DNA of 64,000 nucleotides from Hydractinia symbiolongicarpus (GCF_029227915.1 NC_079883.1:18600001-18664000); one strand, 5' to 3'. Positions 28,901 to 41,265 are shown, counted from the first letter of the stretch. Translations and numbers: made by a program. The notes: generated from the letters alone by a model not told the origin.

Positions 28901-31900
28901 GAAGGATTACACCAATGCTGACCTGTGCAGGCACGTGCAACCACGTGATATACGTGTAAGGCCTTTATTAGGCTGCAAGAGGCCATATTGCAAACGTTAG
29001 ACGCATGTACTCGTAGTTAACGGTGTTATAACGCCATGGCGCAATGGAAAACGACTTGGGACGTCGTAGTCCATTGAGAGTGGAAGGATTAGAACAATGG
29101 TAACCTGCGCAGGCACGTAGAACAACGTGATTTATGTATACGGACTTTATTAGGCCGGAAAAGGCCATAATACAGCCTTTAGGGGCCTGTACACGTGTTT
29201 GACGGTGTTGTAAAGCCGTGGCGATATGGAAAACAACTTGGGACGTCGTAGTCGATTGAGCGTGGAAGGATAAGATCAATGATAACCTGCGCAGGAACGT
29301 GCAACCACGTGAAATACGTGTAAGGCCTTTATTAGGGTACAAGAGGCTATATTACAGACCTTAGGGGCCTGTACACGTGGCTGACGCTGTTATAAAGGCA
29401 TGGCGCAATGGAAAAGAACTTGGGACGTCGTAGTCCATTGAAAATGGAAGGATTAGACCAATAGTAACCTGCGCAGGCACGTGGAACAACGCAAATTAGG
29501 TGTACGGCCTTTATTAGGCCGCTAAAGGTCATATTACAGCCTTTAGAGACCTGTACACGTGGTTGACGGTGTTATAAAGCTGTGGCGCAATTGTAAACAA
29601 CTTGGGACCTCGTAGTCTATTGAGACTACATGGACTAGTCCGATCGTAACTTGCGCAGGCACGTGGATCTACGTGATTCATGTGTACGGCCTCTATTAGG
29701 CAGCAAAAGGCCATGCTATAGACTTTAGAGGCCTGTACACGTGGCTGACTGTGTTATAAAGCCGTGTCGCAATGGAAAACCACTTGGGACGTCGTAGTCC
29801 ATTGAGAGTGGAAGGATTACACCAATGCTGACCTGTGCAGGCACGTGCAACCACGTGATATACGTGTAAGGCCTTTATTAGGGTGCAAGAGGCTATATTA
29901 CAGCCCTCAGGGGCCTGTGCGCGTGGCTGACGCGTGGCGCAGTGGAAAACAACTTGGGACGTCGTAGTCATTTGAGAGTGGAAGGATAAGACCAATGATA
30001 ACCTGCGCAGGCACTTGCAACCACGTGGTATATGTGTAAGGCCTTTATTAGGCTGCAAGAGGCCATATTGCAATCGTTAGACGCATGTACTCGTAGTTAA
30101 CGGTGTTATAACGCCATGGCGCAATGGAAAACGACTTGGGACGTCGTAGTCCATTGAGAGTGGAAGGATTAGGCCAATGGTAACCTGCGCAGGCACGTGG
30201 AACAACGTGATTTATGTATACCGACTTTATTAAGCCGCAAAAGGCCATATTACAGCCTTTAGGGGCCTGTACACGTGGTTGACGGTGTTGTAAAGCCGTG
30301 GCGCTATGGAAAACAACTTGGGACGTCGTAGTCCTTTGAGAGTGGAAGGATAAGACCAATGATAACCTGCGCAGGCACTTGCAACCACGTGGTATATGTG
30401 TAAGGCCTTTATTAGGCTGCAAGAGGCGATATTACAGTCGTTAGACGCATGTACCCGTAGTTAACGGTGTTATAACGCCATGGCGCAATGGAAAACAACT
30501 TGGGACGTCGTAGTCCATTGAGAGTACATGGACTAGTCTGATCGTAACCTGCGCAGGCACGTGGAACAACGTGATTTATGTATACGGACTTTATTAGGGC
30601 GCAAAAGGCCATATTACAGCCTTTAGGGGCCTATACACGTGGTTGACGGTCTTATAACGCCGTGGCGCTATGGAAAACAACTTGGGACGTCGTAGTCCAT
30701 TGAGAGTGGGAGGATAAGACCAATGCTAACCTGCGCAGGCACTTGCAACCACGTGATATACGTGTAAGGCCTTTATTAGGCTGCAAGAGGCCATATTATA
30801 GTCGTTAGACGCATTTACTTGTAGTTAACGGTGTTACAACGCCATGGCGCAATGGAAAACGACTTGTGACGTCGTAGTCCATTGAGAGTGGAAGGATTAG
30901 ATCAATGATAACCTGCGCAGGCACGTGGAACAACGCGAATAAGGTGTACGGCTTTTATTAGGCTGTAAAAGGTCATATTACAGCCTTTAGAGACCTGTAC
31001 ACGTGGTTGACGGTGTTATAAAGCTGTGGCGCAATTGCAAACAACTTGGGACGTCGTAGTCCATTGAGAGTAGATGGACTAGTCCGATCGTAACTTGCGC
31101 AGGCACGTGGATCTACGTGATTTATGTGTACGGCCTCTATTAGGCAGCAAAAGGCCATGCTATAGACTTTAGAGGCCTGTACACGTGGCTGACTGTGTTA
31201 TAAAGCCGTTTAGCAATGAAAAACCACTTGGGACGTCGTAGTCCATTAGGAGTGGAAGGATTACACCAATTCTAACCTGTGCAGGCACGTGCAACCACGT
31301 GATATACGTGTAAGGCCTTTATTAGGTTGCAAGAGGCCATATTACAGCCTTTAGGGGCCTGTACACGGGGTTGACGGTGTTGTAAAGCCGTGGCGCTATG
31401 GAAAACAACTTGGGACATCGTAGTCCATTGAGAGTGGAAGGATAAGACCATTGGTAACCTGCGCAGGCACGTGGAACAACGTGATTTATGTATACGGACT
31501 TTATTAGGCCAGAAAAGGCCATATTACAGCCTTTAGGGGCCTGTACACGTGTTTGACGGTGTTGTAAAGCCGTGGCGATATGGAAAACGACTTGGGACGT
31601 CGTAGTCGATTGAGAGTGGAAGGATAAGACCAATGAGAACCTGCCCAGGCACTTGCAACCACGTGATATACGTGTAAGGCCTTTATTAGGGTACAAGAGG
31701 CTATATTACAGCCCTTAGGGGCCTGTGCGCGTGGCTGACGCTGTTATAAAACCATGGCGCAATGGAAAACAACTTGGGACGTCGTAGTCGATTGAGAGTG
31801 GAAGGATAAGACCAATGGTTACCTGCGCAGGCACGTGGAACAACGTGATTTATGTATACGGACTTTATTAGGGCGCAAAAGGCCATATTACAGCCTTTAG

Positions 31901-33915
31901 GGGCCTATACACGTGGTTGACGGTCTTATAACGCCGTGGCGCTATGGAAAACAACTTGGGACGTCGTAGTCCATTGAGAGTGGAAGGATAAGACCAATGC
32001 TAACCTGCGCAGGCACTTGCAACCACGTGATATACGTGTAAGGCCTTTATTAGGCTGCAAGAGGCCATATTACAGTCGTTAGACGCATGTACTTGTAGTT
32101 AACGGTGTTATAACGCCATGGCGCTATGGAAAACAACTTGGGACATCGTAGTCCATTGAGAGTGGAAGGATAAGACCATTGGTAACCTGCGCAGGCACGT
32201 GGAACAACGTGATTTATGTATACGGACTTTATTAGGCCGGAAAAGGCCATATTACAGCCTTTAGGGGCCTGTACACGTGTTTGACGGTGTTGTAAAGCCG
32301 TGGCGATATGGAAAATGACTTGGGACGTCGTAGTCGATTGAGAGTGGAAGGATAAGACCAATGAGAACCTGCCCAGGCACTTGCAACCACGTGATATACG
32401 TGTAAGGCCTTTATTAGGGTACAAGAGGCTATATTACAGCCCTTAGGGGCCTGTGCGCGTGGCTGACGCTGTTATAAAACCATGGCGCAATGGAAAACAA
32501 CTTGGGACGTCGTAGTCGATTGAGAGTGGAAGGATAAGACCAATGGTTACCTGCGCAGGCACGTGGAACAACGTGATTTATGTATACGGACTTTATTAGG
32601 GCGCAAAAGGCCATATTACAGCCTTTAGGGGCCTATACACGTGGTTGACGGTCTTCTAACGCCGTGGCGCTATGGAAAACAACTTGGGACGTCGTAGTCC
32701 ATTGAGAGTGGAAGGATAAGACCAATGCTAACCTGCGCAGGCACTTGCAACCACGTGATATACGTGTAAGGCCTTCATTAGGCTGCAAGAGGCCATATTA
32801 CAGTCGTTAGACGCATGTACTTGTAGTTAACGGTGTTACAACGCCATGGCGCAATGGAAAACGACTTGTGACGTCGTAGTCCATTGAGAGTGGAAGGATT
32901 AGATCAATGATAACCTGCGCAGGCACGTGGAACAACGCGAATAAGGTGTACGGCTTTTATTAGGCTGTAAAAGGTCATATTACAGCCTTTAGAGACCTGT
33001 ACACGTGGTTGACGGTGTTATAAAGCTGTGGCGCAATTGCAAACAACTTGGGACGTCGTAGTCCATTGAGAGTAGATGGACTAGTCCGATCGTAACTTGC
33101 GCAGGCACGTGGATCTACGTGATTCATGTGTACGGCCTCTATTAGGCAGCAAAAGGCCATGCTATAGACTTTAGAGGCCTGTACACGTGGCTGACTGTGT
33201 TATAAAGCCGTGTCGCAATGAAAAACCACTTGGGACGTCGTAGTCCATTAAGAGTGGAAGGATTTCACCAATGCTAACCTGTGCAGGCACGTGCAACCAC
33301 GTGATATACGTGTAAGGCCTTTATTAGGTTGCAAGAGGCCCTATTGCAGTCGTTAGACGCATGTACTCGTAGTTAACGGTGTTATAACGCCATGGCGCAA
33401 TGGAAAACGACTTGGGACGTCGTAGTCCATTGAGAGTGGAAGGATTAGACCAATGGTAACCTGCGCAGGCACGTGGAAAAACGTGATTTATGTATACGGA
33501 CTTTATTAGGGCGCAAAAGGCCATATTACAGCCTTTAGGGGCCTGTACACGTGGTTGACGGTGTTGTAAAGCCGTAGCGCTATGGAAAAAAACTTGGAAC
33601 ATCGTAGTCCATTGAGAGTGGAAGGATTAGACCAATGGTAATCTACGCAGGCACGTGCAACCACTTGATATACGTGTAAGGTATTTATTAGGCTGCAAGA
33701 GGCCATATTACAGTCGTTAGACGCATGTACTCGTAGTTAACGGTGTTATAACGCCATGGCGCAACGGCAAACGACTTGGGACGTCGTAGTCCATTGAGAG
33801 GGGAAGGATTAGAACAATGGTAACCTGCGTAGGATCGTGCAACCACGTGATATACGTGTAAGGCCTTTATTAGGGTACAAGAGACTATATTACAGCGGTT
33901 ATGGGCCTGTGCGCG
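17200..33915. repeat. Large tandem satellite duplication (9.3 kb / 7.45 kb)
   Basis: The segment about 17200-26465 is repeated immediately afterwards at about 26466-33915. Collinear markers have an offset of 9268 bp at the left, 8540 bp in the middle and 7450 bp at the right. Copy 2 is thus shorter by 728 bp (4 monomers) and 1090 bp (about 6 monomers). Even rare features are shared, such as the shortened GACGCGTGGCGC monomer at about 21390 and 29930. Confidence 0.85.
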
Positions 33916-34685
33916 TGGCTGACGCTGTTATAGAGCCATGGCGCAATGGAAAACAACTTGGGACGTCGTAGTCGATTGAGAGTGGAAGGATAAGACCAAT
34001 GGTAACCTGCGCAGGCACGTGGAACAACGTGATTTATGTATACGGAATTTATTATGGCGCAAAAGGCCATATTACAGCCTTTAGGGGCCTGTACACGTCG
34101 TTGACGGTCTTATAACGCCGTGGCGCTTTGGAAAACAACTTGGGACGTCGTAGTCCATTGAGAGTGGAAGGATAAGACCAATGAAAACCCGCGCAGGCAC
34201 GTGCAACCACGTGATATACGTGTAAGGCCTTTATTAGGGTACAAGAGGCCATATTACAGTCGTTAGACGCATGTACTTGTAGTTAACGGTGTTATAACGC
34301 CATGGCGCAATGGAAAGCGACTTGTGACGTCGTAGTCCATTGAGAGTGGAAGGATTAGACCAATGGTAATCTGCGCAGGCACGTGGAACAACGTGATTTA
34401 TGTATACGGACTTTATTAGGCCGCAAAAGGCCATATTACAGCCTTTAGGGGCCTGTACACGTGTTTGACGGTGTTGTAAAGCCGTGGCGCTATAGCAAAC
34501 AACTTGGGACGTCGTAGTCGATTGAGCGTGGAAGGATAAGATCAATGATAACCTGCGCAGGAACGTGCAACCACGTGAAATACGTGTAAGGTCTTTATTA
34601 GGGTACAAGAGGCCATATTACAGACCTTAGGGGCCTGTACACGTGGCTGACTGTGTTATAAAGCCGTGGCGCAATGGAAAACCAC

Positions 34686-35038
34686 GATTCGACATCTTTA
34701 CAAACTTGTGAAAGCACATTTGTGGTGATGTCTCGAGCATTGTTGTGACGGATGATAACAAATCCACCTTTCTTACAGTTCATAGCATGTTGAAAATCAA
34801 ATTTTGTTGTTGGGACATTAGATAAATTCCAACCATATCTTATTCTAACAGCATCCCAAAAATTCTGTTTATTCAGGTCGAAGCCGTGATCTTTCAAAGG
34901 TAAAACTGTCAACCAATTCGACAATCCTTTTTCTCTGTTGCTACAATTCAGACGTTGCATTCTTGCATCTAGTGACAGAGTTAGTAATTCATTTTGGCGA
35001 CTTTCACGTTTGGCTCTGATTTTTCCCTTCGTCCTCAT
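34686..35038 (-). pseudogene. Retroelement-like coding fragment cut by the satellite
   Basis: A minus-strand reading frame of about 118 codons starts at an ATG at 35036-35038. It contains a segment of the type SNWLTVLPLKDHGFDLNK, then RIRYGW, then HAMNCKKGGFVIIRHNNARD. From memory this resembles a C-terminal block common in retrotransposon-like ORFs of cnidarians and other invertebrates, in which a CxCG precedes the HAMxC. Here that CxCG is missing. The frame runs into satellite at 34685, so the 3' part is lost. No active-site reverse transcriptase motif is present. It could instead be an unrelated domesticated protein. Confidence 0.55.
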
Positions 35039-36055
35039 TGTGGATGTTGTTACATACGGTTGGTTTATTTGCGTCTGGTTTCACAGCAACGGTAATCTAT
35101 TAATACATTGATCACATTGAGTACCTCTTTATGTTACGTCAATGTACGCATTCTGTCTAATTGCCTTCGTCACTGTTCTATCTAGCAAGGAATAAATTAT
35201 GCATCCCAAATTTGGTTAGATATAAATTATGCATACTTTATTGTAAACAAAACAAGTGAAAACAAAACAAAACAAGTAAAACGAACTTCCTATAAAACAT
35301 GTATTTGTGTTTTATTCATGAACACTATCCATTTTTCTTGTTGCAGCTGTATTTTGTACGAAAGGCATACTCTGCTAAAATAAGGTACGAAATACAGACA
35401 ACCACTCAAGAAACCCGACGGTACTCTCCACATGTATGATATAAAAGCAGCTAATATTAAAAATCGAATTAAATACATTTTTTTGGTATGGTTAGCCAAC
35501 TACAATCTTTTAAAACATTATGATAACGGAAGAAAATTTTAGCAGTTTTTGTACCAAGAGTGCCGTAATGCGTCAGTTTTTTTTGTTTTCTTGAAAGTAG
35601 ACACGCGCATGTATGTTATCATTTGAATTACTTTTTGATTCAGGTTACATCATACATCATCGAGGAAAGAGCTATGTAAGGTTTGGATCGGGAAAAACAT
35701 GACATGTAATTTTTTAACTAACACAACTTGGAATATATTTTTTTATAAACAATTGAAATTCCAGAATGAGGCTTAAGGATTCTTATGAAAAGTAATTTCT
35801 CAAGCTTAAATTATGCTGAAGTTATGTTTATTGGCAAAAAGATTTATGGAATATGCTTATAAAAAACACTGATCAGGCTCAAAATATACTTATTTGAAAA
35901 AAGATATTGCATTTGAATTTTGAACATGAGAAATTAAAACTAAAATCTAACTACATACTGGTTAATTCAGACGTGAAGAAAAAAAAATCTGCTCACGAAA
36001 CAAAGAACTAAAAAAACTTACAACCTTTTCTTAGGCTTCACATAATGCTTAACAT
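35039..36055. other. AT-rich sequence without a recognised gene
   Basis: The stretch is unique and AT-rich. A 69-codon minus-strand frame at 35290-35499 begins in low-complexity DNA and resembles no family I know. I see no RNA gene or inverted repeat. Confidence 0.5.
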
Positions 36056-36175
36056 CAACCTCGTCCCCAGGCCCATTTTTCTCTTTCTGACAATCTCGGA
36101 CGGCGAGAAGAAATGATTTCTTCGCGCCGTCTCAGATATCAAAAAAGCGAAGAATTGCCCTGGGAACGAGGTTGC
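36056..36175. mobile_element. Hairpin MITE with 8-bp target duplication
   Basis: The ends are inverted: CAACCTCGTCCCCAGG at the left and CCTGGGAACGAGGTTG at the right. The interior also folds back, with a 16-bp arm on each side of 36118 (GACGGCGAGAAGAAAT against ATTTCTTCGCGCCGTC, one mismatch). CTTAACAT flanks both sides (36048-36055 and 36176-36183) as an 8-bp target duplication. An 8-bp duplication is typical of hAT transposons, so this is probably a hAT-mobilised MITE. Confidence 0.8.
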
Positions 36176-36852
36176 CTTAACATATGCTTAAAAAATTACC
36201 AAGTTTAAGTCTACGGATCCTTACAAATAATTTGAGAACAATATCCCAACTAAGATAAAAACAGCGTATATAATACTGATTTTTTTGTAAGCGAAATTTA
36301 TGGTTGTTACAAGTCATTCAATGGCGTCATATTCTGGCAAAAATTTGTAGCATTTAAGGCTTACAAGACTAGCAGAAACAGGGTCAAAGAATAGATCTCT
36401 ATATTTTCAAAATCTTGACCTCAAATCAATCTGTATCCGTTTCTGATAAATTCCATTGCATCTTGTTTTCAGTATGTGTTAGCTGGTAGCAAAGAATTCA
36501 GATAATACAGTTCAACATCAATAAAACATGCAAATGTGTTTAATAAACGAAAATGTGCATTGGCTTTCAAAGTTTTTGTGAAATAAAAAAACGACATGGT
36601 CTTCCGAGTCGACATTTTTAGCATACTTTTTCATGTGGTGGTGTCACGGTGAAAAGTACATTACAAGCAATGTAAATACAAAACCATGACCAAAATATAT
36701 AGCTTCCCTTACAACTTTTTGCAATGCATCTTTTAAAATAGATTTTTTTCTGGTAACTTGTGTACTTCTAGAGCTTTCGTTACTTAAAATGTTGAGCTGT
36801 GTTTCTTCTCCGAACATTTACCATTAAAATCGGTTGAAGTAATCTTTTTTAA
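36176..36852. other. 3' flank of the LIM-only gene
   Basis: AT-rich DNA downstream of the LIM gene stop codon, which is on the minus strand. It probably contains the 3' untranslated region. No further coding exon is recognised. Confidence 0.4.
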
Positions 36853-38150
36853 CTAATGTCGTTCCTTATGTACAGAAATTTGCATCATATCTACATTTTT
36901 CCCGACAGCAGTTGTCGTATGTTGTGTTGTTAGGTCGCTTGTGGTTGTTATTGGCCTTATTTTACTTGTTTGTTTTTCCTTTAAAACACTTTCTAATTTT
37001 TGTACGTCTTCAACCTGGTGATCAGTGCAGAGTATTATGTTCGGCTTGGGTATGTGGGCAATATCTCCTGCAGCAAATTTGTATTTGCAGATACCACAAT
37101 TGAAACAAGACACGTGGTAGTTTATATTGTTTTTGTACTTGATTACCTTCTCAGTCGATGGGATTGGATTTTCACAAATAGAACATTGCCCACCAGGCAC
37201 AAAGAGCCTAAATAAATAAAAATAAATATAGAAATATGAAAAGCATTCAGATAAGCTTAGTCCCTGTTAAATTATTAATTGATATGAAATGTAGCTAATA
37301 ATGGCAGGTGTACAGCGATATTTTATTTTTGTTATAATTAGTTTTTGTGAGAAAATAAAACGCGACTATCTTGAGAACAAAAAAAGAACTTGAGACTTGC
37401 TAAACAACATTTCGAGCTGTACAACATATGTCCAACACCATTCAACTATCTTCTCAAATTCCCTTAGTGTTTGCATATATAGTGGGGGGGGGGGGGGGGG
37501 GGTGGACAAATGTATTGCACGCTTTTTTATAAGCATCGTTTGTTTGTTTTTTGTTACTCGTGATTCTTAGAAAATTGGCATTTGAGCTTTAAATAATTCT
37601 TAAAAGTGATTCTTAAATAATTGCTCAAAAATGGACTAGTATATTACAAAACTGCTATAAAATGCAATGACATTATAGACCAAATAAGGAAAAGGCAAAT
37701 ATCTAATACACAAACACAACAAGATAATGAATATTTCAGTTTATTTGAATTTCACTGAAAAAATTGATGTCTGATAATCGGGTCTAAACTTTTTGAAATT
37801 GAGCCTTGATGGTTGTTATAAAAAAAATCCTATAAAAAATAGTGCATTTTCACTATTATCTTTTTACTAATTCAATCACAAAGATTCGGAAAGTTTGATT
37901 TTTAAGCCTGTACGGATTGTTCTGCTTCCATGATTACCTCATATAATCCAGTTTGCAAAGTTTTATCTCCTGTCTATAGTACAGCTTATTTTCACCAAAA
38001 CTGTACAATATTTCGTTACAGACATCGCACGTAAGACATCGTTCATGCCAGATTTTATCAAGCGCTTGTACAAGAAACCGGCTTCTGATTCGTTTTTGAC
38101 ATCCAGCGCATTTATTTGACGACTGCTTCCTGGCACCTGGCACCCTCTTT
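36853..38150 (-). CDS. LIM-only (LMO-like) protein, last two coding exons
   Basis: Two exons are visible: 37938-38150 and 36853-37207. The donor AG|GTAATC and acceptor TTTATTTAG|G join in phase to give ...LDYMRLFVPGGQCSIC. Exon one encodes LIM1 (CAGC, 17 residues, HERC, CDVC, CKLD). Exon two encodes LIM2 (CSIC, 19 residues, HVSC, CGIC, CTDH). All eight zinc ligands of each domain are present. The short linker with RLF between the LIMs is characteristic of LMO and LIM-homeobox proteins. A roughly 50-residue tail and stop follow with no homeodomain, which favours LMO. LMO proteins are nuclear adaptors that bind LDB/NLI and bHLH or GATA factors. An acceptor at 38151-38152 shows that at least one 5' exon lies to the right, which I could not find. 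LMO4-like ancestry is possible. Confidence 0.85.
37484..37502. repeat. 19-bp G homopolymer in the LMO intron
   Basis: An uninterrupted run of 19 G residues lies within the intron between the two LIM exons, on the plus strand, so it is a C run in the transcript. It is likely length-polymorphic. Confidence 0.95.
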
Positions 38151-38944
38151 CTAAAGATATATATTAATCAAATGAATGAAAATGAAGCGTGGTAAATGGA
38201 AAGCACTATTTCTAGGGATGGCATATAATATTGATGGTTATTTGTTCTGTTATGCAGGTTACAACTTGTTTATCCATTTATCTGGCTGAATAACTCTTCA
38301 CACAAAGACTTTCCTTTTGAGTACTTTGAGTACAAGAGCCTAAATCCGCTCCTATTGATTAGATTTCAAAAGATGGCATTGTACAAACATATCCCAATAG
38401 CCACTAACTAAAAAGTAGGCAAAAAGTAGCTAATGCATGCATAGATCTCAAAAATCTTATTTTAAAAACTCTCTTAGATTTTTAAGATCTATGCATCTAG
38501 ATTTTTTTTTTACCTAAAAAAGCTTCAAAAATACGTAGATATATATTTACATATGTACATATAGCAATATCTAGAAATTATTATTTGTTTTTATTCGTTT
38601 TGTTGATTATTATTATTTGCTTTTTTAATGACCTTTTAGACAATAAATTTAGCTATAAAGTTACTAAATATGGTAAGAAAAATATTGTAATAACGTAATT
38701 TACGTTTAAATACACTGAGTTATCCATTAAACTTTTCCTATCTGTTAAGTTTTTTACGCCATTCTTTATTTAGTCTCACCTATTGCATTCTAAATTGAAA
38801 CTTTACTGCATGATAATTCTGTACAAGTTGCTAACTTTCGATTCACGTTTACTATCAAATGTTGGTATTTTTTAATCTTTGATTAACTATTGCTGATTAA
38901 AATCAAAAAATTTTGATTTTATTCGTAGGCTTATTAAATTCTGG
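38151..38944. other. AT-rich sequence upstream of the LIM1 exon
   Basis: No coding exon is recognised. The stretch has AT-rich palindromic patches, for example around AGATCTATGCAT near 38480. It should be an intron or the 5' region of the LMO-like gene. Confidence 0.4.
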
Positions 38945-39425
38945 AGGTTTTAGACGGGGGGCTTAATAGAAGGGGGGCTAAATAAAGGAAGGGGGCTTAA
39001 TAAATAATATAATTTTAAACACAATATCTATTTTTCAAATTGTTACATAATGTTAACTTCATTTGTTTCATCATCACCTTCATCTAACAGAAGAAGTTCT
39101 ATGTTGGACTTGAAGTGCCTGGAACATACAAAGCCCGTTATAAGAAAAAAGAACCATAGATATTTTGCAAACAAAACTTGGGAAGAAAAAATTAAGCTGC
39201 AGCATATGGATATCGTTGATGACGTTAACTCAACGAATAATATCGAATTTCTTTGACTACTTTTACTTTTACTTTTTTTATTTTATTTTATTATTATTTT
39301 TTTTTTTTTGAGAGGGGGGATAAATAAAGGGAGGGGGCTAAATAACTTTTTGATTCGCTGGAGGGGGAGCTTATTAGAAGGGAGGGGGTGGGAGGGGGGG
39401 GGGGAGGGAAGGAGCTAATAAGAGG
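38945..39425 (+). repeat. G-rich interspersed repeat, quadruplex-prone
   Basis: Two clusters of runs of the type GGGGGGCTTAATAAA or GGGGGCTAAATAAA lie at 38953-39010 and 39310-39420. The second contains at least four closely spaced G tracts (about 39380-39411), matching the general G-quadruplex pattern. The clusters flank a small ORF, suggesting one mobile or repeat unit. I do not recognise the family. Confidence 0.6.
39050..39256 (+). CDS. Unidentified 68-codon ORF between G-rich repeats
   Basis: An ATG-initiated frame encodes a basic, serine-rich N-terminus followed by a charged segment (FANKTWEEKIKLQHMDIVDD) and a stop. Its composition is less repetitive than the surroundings, so it may be a degenerate fragment of a transposon protein. 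I do not recognise it, and chance is a real alternative. Confidence 0.2.
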   Translation: MLTSFVSSSPSSNRRSSMLDLKCLEHTKPVIRKKNHRYFANKTWEEKIKLQHMDIVDDVNSTNNIEFL

Positions 39426-40411
<986 letters not shown>

Positions 40412-40649
40412 CACCTACCTAAGGCAACATCTTAAAAGAAAAGTTAATTTTTTGCTCCTTTTAAAAAACAAGGAAAATAAATATTTGTAACCTTGTGTAC
40501 GGTAAATTATGTTGTAGTACTTGCCGGGAATTAAAAATGTCCATTAATTCTAATTTATCTATATTAATCTAATTATTTTTCAGGTATAGTTTAAAAAAAA
40601 AGGAAACCAAAGAGGAACAATGACCCACTTAACAAATCGTTTAACCTTG

Positions 40650-41265
40650 GTTCTCACTATGGGCTAACGATGAGCTAACCATAGTGCGCATGACGCGCTA
40701 AGACCTTAGCTCATAGTGTCAACGTAAAAGTACCTGCTTAGCTCACAGCTGAACTCATCGTTAGCTCATCGTTAGCCGATTTTTAGAAATCAAAATTTTT
40801 TGATATTTTTTTGGCTAACAGTGAGATAAGCTCACTTTCAGCATTTTTCAAGGGAAGCCGACATAAATCGTGCTCAAAGTGATTTATGTTTTTATAAATA
40901 GTAGTGTTTTGTTGTGAATGGTTGTTTTAAAAATAAATGGCTGACAAAATTAAAAAATGACGTTTGAAAAAGAAGGAGAAGAGTTGGCGTTAAGGGTGAA
41001 AGATTTTTCCTGCCTTTCTGACCTAAAGTGGTTTCCTTTTTCGTAATTTTGTTAATTCCTTTCTTTCCAGGCTACGTCGTCTTCTTCGAAGTAGTAATAA
41101 TAGCAAGACTTTCTCGTATTATATTCGGCTACAAAAGAGCTAACGATGCAACGTAGTGTGAACGTGAAACCAGCTACCCGTAGCTCAAAAATTGAAATCG
41201 GCTAACACATTATGCGCACTATGGTTAGCTCATCGTTAGTCCGTTAGTCTCACACTCTGGAATTT
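40650..41265. mobile_element. Non-autonomous inverted-repeat element, about 0.6 kb
   Basis: A perfect 28-bp inverted repeat lies at 40664-40691 and 41212-41239, containing CTAACGATGAGCTAACC. Additional copies of the AGCTCATCGTTAG word lie inside each end (about 40752-40780 and 41139-41150), giving nested hairpins. No coding capacity is seen. The outer edges are uncertain and no clear target duplication was found. Confidence 0.65.

Larger units (their letters stand above)
1..34685. repeat. 182-bp satellite array, about 190 monomers
   Basis: The region is a head-to-tail array with a 182-bp period: CACGTG boxes recur at 6, 188 and (as CACTTG) 370, and the period holds to the end with only small indels. 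Conserved monomer blocks include a GGACGTCGTAGTCC-like core, GCCATGGC, a TTTATTAGG block and one or two CACGTG motifs. Some monomers carry the palindrome GGACTAGTCC. Two main classes (GGAACAACGTGATTTATG and GCAACCACGTGATATACG types) often alternate, giving a 364-bp dimer. The array is open at the left edge and ends abruptly at 34685. Such length suggests centromeric, pericentromeric or subtelomeric heterochromatin, which is inference. The many small minus-strand ORFs come from the repeat and are not annotated. Confidence 0.97.

Noticed and set aside
42-34608. Many 61-125 residue minus-strand ORFs in the satellite as a protein family
   Set aside because: The 182-bp period is not a multiple of three, the ORFs follow the monomer frame by frame, starts and stops move with single substitutions, and no codon bias or fold is apparent. 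They are by-products of the repeat.
1-34685. CRISPR array or bacterial repeat locus
   Set aside because: The repeats are contiguous 182-bp monomers without spacers, and the window has introns and metazoan gene families.
1-34685. CENP-B box in the monomer
   Set aside because: I looked for the TTCG...A..CGGG core on both strands of the typical monomer and did not find it.
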